This document shows positions 7,021 through 10,058 of a stretch of 10,058 bases of DNA, piece after piece (within the stretch, counting starts at the first letter, position 1; every line of letters starts with the position of its first letter). The DNA comes from a bacterium (GTDB lineage: Bacteria; Verrucomicrobiota; Verrucomicrobiia; Limisphaerales; UBA11358): contig JAJXXI010000326.1 of assembly GCA_021781185.1 (NCBI GenBank), positions 1 through 10,058 on the forward strand. Reading direction: 5' to 3'. Position numbers and translations under genes: made by a program. The notes beneath the pieces were generated by a model. That model was not told the origin of the DNA, searched no databases, and saw nothing but the letters and a program-made list of their open reading frames with translations.

Positions 7021-7266
7021 GTGATTATAAGGAAGCCAGATTCCCGCCCCGCCCCGCCGCCGCTCGCAGTCGGCCAGGTCTGGCACATGAAGGAATTGAA
7101 ATTACAGGTCAGCCGCATGGGCAAACTGCTGGTGCATTACAAACTCGCCAAATATGATGCCGTCCGGATTCGCGAGTCCATGAGCAGCCGGTCGGACGTT
7201 GAAAAATTTCTCAAAAAGAACAAGGCCGTGCTGATGCCGGAAACTGCATCAACGGCCGCACCTTAA
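7021..7266 (+). CDS. Small basic protein of unknown function (81 aa)
   Basis: I do not recognise a named family. The reading frame starts at GTG 7021 and gives a proline-rich N-terminus (RPAPPPLAVGQVW), then a compact predicted beta/alpha segment (about residues 22-70: MKELKLQVSRMGKLLVHYKL … RSDVEKFLKKNKAVLM), and an alanine/threonine tail. There are many lysines and arginines, no cysteine, no signal peptide and no membrane segment. The GQVW…LVHYKL…FLKKNKAVL pattern resembles small proteins I associate with Verrucomicrobiota, but that is memory, not a search. An internal ATG at 7087 is an alternative start and would drop GQVW. Neither start has a good Shine-Dalgarno site. The gene diverges from sodA and lies 55 bp before the DCC gene, possibly co-transcribed. 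It may be a small nucleic-acid-binding protein, which is speculation. Confidence 0.7.
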   Translation: MIIRKPDSRPAPPPLAVGQVWHMKELKLQVSRMGKLLVHYKLAKYDAVRIRESMSSRSDVEKFLKKNKAVLMPETASTAAP

Positions 7267-7321
7267 GCCGCGCCAACTAAAAACAAGCAAACGCCCGGCT
7301 TTCGGGCTATCTCCTGTGCAA

Positions 7322-7738
7322 ATGAATTCGTGGCGTTTCAAATTGTTATATGATGGTGACTGCCCGCTATGCCAGCGCGAGGCAAATTTCTTGCAGCGCC
7401 GCAATCGCCACGGCTGGCTCGCTTTTGAAGACATTGCGGCCCCGGGGTTTGATCCCGCAAAATATCACACCACTCAGGAAGAATTAATGGGCGTCATCCA
7501 TGGGGTCTTTCCCGACGGGTGCATGGTGCGCAAGGTGGAAGTTTTTCGGGAAGCCTATCGCGCTGTCGGTCTGGGCTGGGTGCTTGCGTGGACAGGCTGG
7601 CCGGGACTGCGCAGGCTCGCCGACCGGGGTTATGAATGGTTTGCGCGCCACCGGATTTTCATCGGCCGAATTTTTGGCAGGTCTTGCGAAACGGGCAGGT
7701 GTGCGGTTTCTGTGCGCCCGAAACCAGGCGATGAATGA
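7322..7738 (+). CDS. DCC-family (DUF393) thiol-disulfide oxidoreductase-like protein
   Basis: About 138 residues. The N-terminal KLLYDGDCPLCQREANFLQ motif (starting at residue 7) with its CxxC pair defines the DCC/DUF393 family, which has a thioredoxin-like fold and is predicted, but not generally shown, to act as a thiol-disulfide oxidoreductase. Further family features are EELMGVIHGVFPDG, the EVFREAYRAVGLGW helix and the C-terminal CETGRC. There is no signal peptide or clear membrane segment, although the WVLAWTGWPGL stretch is hydrophobic. I chose ATG 7322. An in-frame GTG at 7316 would add two residues, and neither has a Shine-Dalgarno site. A short hairpin (GCCCG 7293-7297, CGGGC 7303-7307) lies just upstream. 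Its neighbours, sodA and an unknown small protein, hint at a redox theme but do not prove one. The terminator at 7828-7850 probably ends the transcript. Confidence 0.88.
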   Translation: MNSWRFKLLYDGDCPLCQREANFLQRRNRHGWLAFEDIAAPGFDPAKYHTTQEELMGVIHGVFPDGCMVRKVEVFREAYRAVGLGWVLAWTGWPGLRRLADRGYEWFARHRIFIGRIFGRSCETGRCAVSVRPKPGDE

Positions 7739-7827
7739 AGCCGTTGTGTTGGCCATGCACAAGTCAAACGCGGAGGTTTAAACCGCCAATAAATTCAGGG
7801 AAAACTTGACGGGGTAATAACAGCCGA

Positions 7828-7850
7828 ACCGGCTTCCCGCCGGTGTTTTT
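7828..7850 (+). terminator. Intrinsic terminator downstream of the DCC gene
   Basis: ACCGGC (7828-7833), loop TTCCC and GCCGGT (7839-7844) form a 6-bp stem followed by GTTTTT (7845-7850). It lies about 90 bp past the DCC stop codon. The 89 bp between hold only a perfect 10-bp palindrome (GGTTTAAACC, 7775-7784) and no convincing gene. Confidence 0.7.
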
Positions 7851-7859
7851 CCAATGCGT

Positions 7860-7940
7860 TTGACACCCTTGCTGAGAATCACCGAACCAGCGGACGCTGG
7901 TGTCGCCAAGCTTTCCGGGATCGCCCGGCGATTTTTTTTT
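7860..7940 (+). other. Structured, gene-free segment: attenuator or small-RNA candidate
   Basis: No gene lies in 7739-8048. Within it, 7860-7940 contains an 81-nt unit with several alternative pairings: GACACC (7862-7867) with GGTGTC (7899-7904), against ACCAGC-GGAC-GCTGGT (7886-7901), which shares bases 7899-7901. TCGCC (7903-7907) can pair with GGCGA (7927-7931), competing with the terminator stem at 7915-7928. It begins with a perfect TTGACA (7860-7865) but has no -10 at 15-18 bp. It could be a small RNA, a leader attenuator for the ABC operon 108 bp downstream, or simply a second terminator. I recognise no known riboswitch class. Confidence 0.35.
7915..7940 (+). terminator. Second intrinsic terminator with nine-T tract
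   Basis: CCGGG (7915-7919), loop ATCG and CCCGG (7924-7928) form a 5-bp GC stem followed by CGA and nine Ts (7932-7940). The T-tract is the longest in the window. It lies 65 bp beyond the previous terminator with no gene between, so it either backs up that one or ends a separate short transcript. Confidence 0.7.
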
Positions 7941-7993
7941 GAACATTATTTCCGCGCAGTTGTTTTATTTCTATGCAAAAGCGGGCAAGAAGT

Positions 7994-8022
7994 TTTCGCG
8001 GTAATGGTTTTGCGAATAGAAT
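7994..8022 (+). promoter_or_regulatory. Candidate promoter for the ABC operon
   Basis: TAGAAT (8017-8022) matches the -10 consensus at 5 of 6. The hexamer 17 bp upstream (TTTCGC, 7994-7999) is a poor -35. Initiation near 8029 would leave a leader of about 20 nt before ATG 8049, with no Shine-Dalgarno site. The call is weak because only the -10 is good. Confidence 0.35.
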
Positions 8023-8048
8023 CCGCCTGCTGAACCGCAGCCGACAAA

Positions 8049-9005
8049 ATGATTAAAGTTGAGAATTTGACGAAAACATTCGGAGGCAAACGTGCAGTGG
8101 ACGGGATTTCCTTCTCGGTGCAGCGCGGCGAAGTGCTGGGTTTCCTCGGCCCCAACGGCGCCGGCAAGTCCACGACCATGCGGATGATCACCGGGTTCCT
8201 CCCTCCCAGCAGCGGCAATATCACGGTCGGTGGATTTGACATCGCTGAAAACCCCATCCCCGCAAAAAAACTCATCGGCTATCTCCCGGAAAATGCGCCC
8301 GCCTACACGGACATGACGGTTTACGGCTTCCTTGATTTTGCCGCAGAAATTCGTGGCCTGCGCGGCGACGCCAAAAAAGCAGCCATCAGCCGCGCGGTGG
8401 AATTGTGCTTTTTAAACTCCGTCCTGCATCAAAACGTGGACACGCTTTCCAAGGGCTACCGGCACCGCACCTGTTTTGCCCAGTCCATCATTCATGACCC
8501 GGACATACTGGTGTTGGATGAACCAACCGACGGCCTTGACCCGAATCAAAAACATGAAATCCGCCAGCTCATCCGCGGCATGGGCGAAAAGAAGGCGATC
8601 ATTTTCTCCACGCATATTCTCGAAGAAGTGGATGCCGTATGCACGCGGGCGATGATCATTGACCGTGGCAGGGTGGTGGCGAATGGCACCCCGCTGGAAC
8701 TGCGCCGCAAATCTGAATGGGCAGGCGCGGTGTCGTTGCGAGTGGGTGGAATGGCGGCGGGCGCGGTGCAGGAAAAATTGAACCGGCTGCGTTCGGCCAA
8801 ACGAATCAAGACCGACGCCAGCGGCGCGCATGTTTTGGTGACCGTGTTTCCGCGCACGGCAGGTGACGGCGATTTGACACGCGAAGTCATCGAAGCCACC
8901 AACGGCTGGCAGGTGGAGGAACTGCGCACGGAAGAAGGCCGGCTCGATGAAGTCTTCCGCAGCATCACGATGCCGGATACGGCGGCGAAGGAGGCAAAAT
9001 CATGA
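8049..9005 (+). CDS. ABC transporter ATPase (GldA-like, ABC-2 type)
   Basis: This is the cytoplasmic ATP-hydrolysing subunit of an ABC-2 type exporter-like complex, 318 residues. All motor motifs are present: Walker A GPNGAGKST (34-42), the YLPE form of the Q-loop (79-81) usual in this class, signature LSKGY (133-137), Walker B ILVLDE (153-158), D-loop GLDP (162-165) and switch His189 in STHILEE. The C-terminal extension of about 95 residues ends with LDEVFRSIT, as in related ABC-2 ATPases. Context gives the closer assignment: the permease and GldG-like genes that follow make it the GldA-type member of a gliding-associated ABC cluster. The family is required for gliding in some Bacteroidetes, but homologues occur in non-gliding bacteria and their substrate is unknown. 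Its stop overlaps the permease start (ATGA, 9002-9005). No Shine-Dalgarno site precedes its own ATG. Confidence 0.95.
   Translation: MIKVENLTKTFGGKRAVDGISFSVQRGEVLGFLGPNGAGKSTTMRMITGFLPPSSGNITVGGFDIAENPIPAKKLIGYLPENAPAYTDMTVYGFLDFAAEIRGLRGDAKKAAISRAVELCFLNSVLHQNVDTLSKGYRHRTCFAQSIIHDPDILVLDEPTDGLDPNQKHEIRQLIRGMGEKKAIIFSTHILEEVDAVCTRAMIIDRGRVVANGTPLELRRKSEWAGAVSLRVGGMAAGAVQEKLNRLRSAKRIKTDASGAHVLVTVFPRTAGDGDLTREVIEATNGWQVEELRTEEGRLDEVFRSITMPDTAAKEAKS
8988..8994 (+). promoter_or_regulatory. Strong ribosome binding site for the ABC permease
   Basis: AAGGAGG lies inside the end of the ATPase gene, 7 nt before the permease ATG at 9002. It confirms that start and the 4-bp ATGA overlap. It contrasts with the apparently SD-less starts of the first genes in this window. 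Confidence 0.85.
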
Positions 9006-9754
9006 ATTCGTTTGGCACCATCAAGACCATTGCAAAGCGGGAAATGCAGGCGTATTTCGCCTCGCCGGTGGCGTATGTGTTCATCGTGATTTTCCTGCTG
9101 CTGAACGGATTCTTCACCTTCATGGTCGGCGGTTTTTTCGAGCGCGGCCAGGCGTCGCTGGCCCAGCCGTTTTTCAACTGGCATCCGTGGTTTTACCTGT
9201 TCCTCGTGCCGGCGGTCGGCATGAGGCTCTGGGCGGATGAACGGCGCGTCGGCACGCTGGAATTGTTGCTCACCATGCCCATTGCACCGTGGGAGGCCAT
9301 CGTTGGCAAATTCATCGCGTCATGGCTGTTTCTGGGCATTGCCCTGGTGCTCACGTTTCCGATCGTCATCACCGTGAATTACCTTGGCAGTCCGGATAAC
9401 GGCGTCATCTTCACCGGCTATGTTGGCAGTTGGCTGATGGCGGGCGCGTATCTGGCGGTGAGCTGCATCACCTCGGCCATCACGCGCAGCCAGGTGGTGA
9501 GCTTCATCATCTCGGTTGTGGCGTGCCTGTTCCTCATTCTCGCGGGCTTCTCGCCGGTCATTAATCTGCTGCAGGGACTGACGCACAACTGGCAATGGCT
9601 TGTGGATTTGATCACATCGTTCAGTGTCATTACGCATTTTGAAGGATTTCAAAAAGGCGTGCTCGATTCGCGCGATGTGGTTTTCTTCCTGTCGGTGATC
9701 GGGTTTTCACTGTTCACCACCAGCGTGATTCTGCGGACGCACCGCACGACTTAA
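9002..9754 (+). CDS. ABC-2 type permease (GldF-like)
   Basis: This inner-membrane subunit pairs with the ATPase encoded just upstream, 250 residues long with about six membrane segments (roughly residues 24-45, 62-80, 105-128, 139-160, 167-190 and 224-245). The N-terminus TIAKREMQAYFASPVAYVF and the cytoplasmic loop RLWADERRVGTLELLLTMPI (74-93) are the hallmarks of the ABC-2 permease family that includes GldF. This loop is where the permease is expected to contact the ATPase. The start is set by AAGGAGG 7 nt upstream, and the gene overlaps the ATPase gene by 4 bp, so the two are probably translationally coupled. The GldG-like gene begins 13 bp after its stop. The transported substrate is unknown. 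Confidence 0.94.
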   Translation: MNSFGTIKTIAKREMQAYFASPVAYVFIVIFLLLNGFFTFMVGGFFERGQASLAQPFFNWHPWFYLFLVPAVGMRLWADERRVGTLELLLTMPIAPWEAIVGKFIASWLFLGIALVLTFPIVITVNYLGSPDNGVIFTGYVGSWLMAGAYLAVSCITSAITRSQVVSFIISVVACLFLILAGFSPVINLLQGLTHNWQWLVDLITSFSVITHFEGFQKGVLDSRDVVFFLSVIGFSLFTTSVILRTHRTT

Positions 9755-9758
9755 TTTC

Positions 9759-9763
9759 GGAGG
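9759..9763 (+). promoter_or_regulatory. Ribosome binding site deciding the gldG-like start
   Basis: GGAGG lies just before two adjacent in-frame ATG codons at 9765 and 9768. Spacing is 1 nt to the first and 4 nt to the second, so the second is the more likely start. Confidence 0.65.
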
Positions 9764-9767
9764 CATG

Positions 9768-10058
9768 ATGCAAAAGAAGAAGCTTGAAACCATTCTGTAT
9801 TCGTCAGCGGGCATCGTCGTGATGCTGTTGATCTTGGTGGCCGTGAATGTCATTACCGGCGCCAAACCCATCCGCGTGGACATGACGCAGGATAAAGCCT
9901 ACACGCTCTCCGCCGGCACCAAGGCGGTTTTACGCAAGCTGGACACGCCGGTGAAAATCCGCTTCTACTGCTCGCAAAGTGAAACCGCCACGCCTGAGAC
10001 CGTGTATCTGAAGGACTATGCGCGCGAGGTCAGCGACCTGTTGCAGGAATATCAGCAG
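9768..10058 (+). CDS. GldG-like ABC auxiliary protein, 5' part only
   Basis: The frame is open from ATG 9768 (or 9765) to the window edge, giving the first 97 residues of a protein that continues outside. It begins MQKKKLETILYSSAG, a short positively charged cytoplasmic start, then one membrane segment (about residues 11-28, rich in I, V and L). The segment RVDMTQDKAYTLSAGTKAVL (about 35-54) is the family hallmark, followed by the start of an extracytoplasmic domain with LDTPVKIRFYCS. This is the layout of GldG, whose large periplasmic domain works with GldA and GldF. Position directly after the ATPase and permease supports the assignment. The C-terminal membrane helix expected for GldG lies outside the window. 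Confidence 0.87.
   Translation, partial: MQKKKLETILYSSAGIVVMLLILVAVNVITGAKPIRVDMTQDKAYTLSAGTKAVLRKLDTPVKIRFYCSQSETATPETVYLKDYAREVSDLLQEYQQ

Noticed and set aside
7293..7307. Small hairpin (GCCCG/CGGGC) before the DCC gene as a terminator
   Set aside because: The stem is only 5 bp with no T-run on the plus strand. The T-rich side is on the minus strand, where no gene ends.
7500..7781. Plus-strand open frame overlapping the DCC gene in another frame
   Set aside because: The DCC frame has the DGDCPLC motif and family length. This frame has no family features and only extends 43 bp beyond the DCC stop.
7806..7834. TTGACG at 7806-7811 and TTGACA at 7860-7865 as promoters for a small RNA
   Set aside because: Neither has an acceptable -10 hexamer 15-18 bp downstream, so a promoter call is not supported.
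8546..9184. Minus-strand open frame (212 codons) across the ABC genes
   Set aside because: It is antisense to the ATPase and permease, which carry all expected motifs and an SD-supported overlap.
1..10058. CRISPR arrays, insertion sequences, tRNA or rRNA genes, phage or defence genes
   Set aside because: I looked for direct repeats with regular spacing, transposase motifs and tRNA-like cloverleafs and saw none. Composition appears even across the window.

Overview
The window looks like chromosomal DNA of a moderately GC-rich Gram-negative bacterium. Verrucomicrobiota (Pedosphaera/Limisphaerales type) is my best guess. It rests on the mix of a Gld-type ABC operon outside an obvious Bacteroidetes context, a small GQVW…LVHYKL protein of a kind I associate with that phylum, and patchy Shine-Dalgarno use. 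This placement is inference, since no rRNA or tRNA is present.

Layout, left to right. (1) 1-4052, minus strand: an RND efflux operon. The 1060-residue inner-membrane pump gene is followed, with a 4-bp ATGA overlap, by a periplasmic adaptor gene that runs off the left edge. (2) 4053-5090: a divergent LysR-type regulator. A LysR-like inverted repeat lies in the shared 135-bp spacer, so the regulator probably controls the pump and itself. (3) 5148-6139, plus strand: pabA/trpG-type glutamine amidotransferase, then panD (aspartate 1-decarboxylase). These belong to folate (or tryptophan) and pantothenate supply. (4) A perfect 12-bp-stem bidirectional terminator separates panD from a convergent manganese-type superoxide dismutase gene (6246-6854, minus). 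(5) 6855-7738: a divergent spacer with inverted repeats, an 81-residue basic protein of unknown function, and a DCC-family (DUF393) DGDCPLC protein. (6) 7739-8048: a 310-bp gene-free stretch with two terminator-like hairpins and an unexplained structured segment between them. (7) 8049 to the right edge, plus strand: a Gld-type ABC transporter operon of ATPase, ABC-2 permease and the first 97 codons of a GldG-like protein. The first two overlap by ATGA, and the second and third genes have strong Shine-Dalgarno sites.

The genes are mostly housekeeping or transport with recognisable families, and I see no mobile element, CRISPR array, phage gene or defence system. No clearly new system is evident. 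The items most worth a second look are the structured leader or small-RNA candidate at 7860-7940, the pump's missing TM10 lysine, the operator between pump and regulator, and first genes that seem to start with very short leaders and no Shine-Dalgarno site, in contrast to the internal ABC genes.
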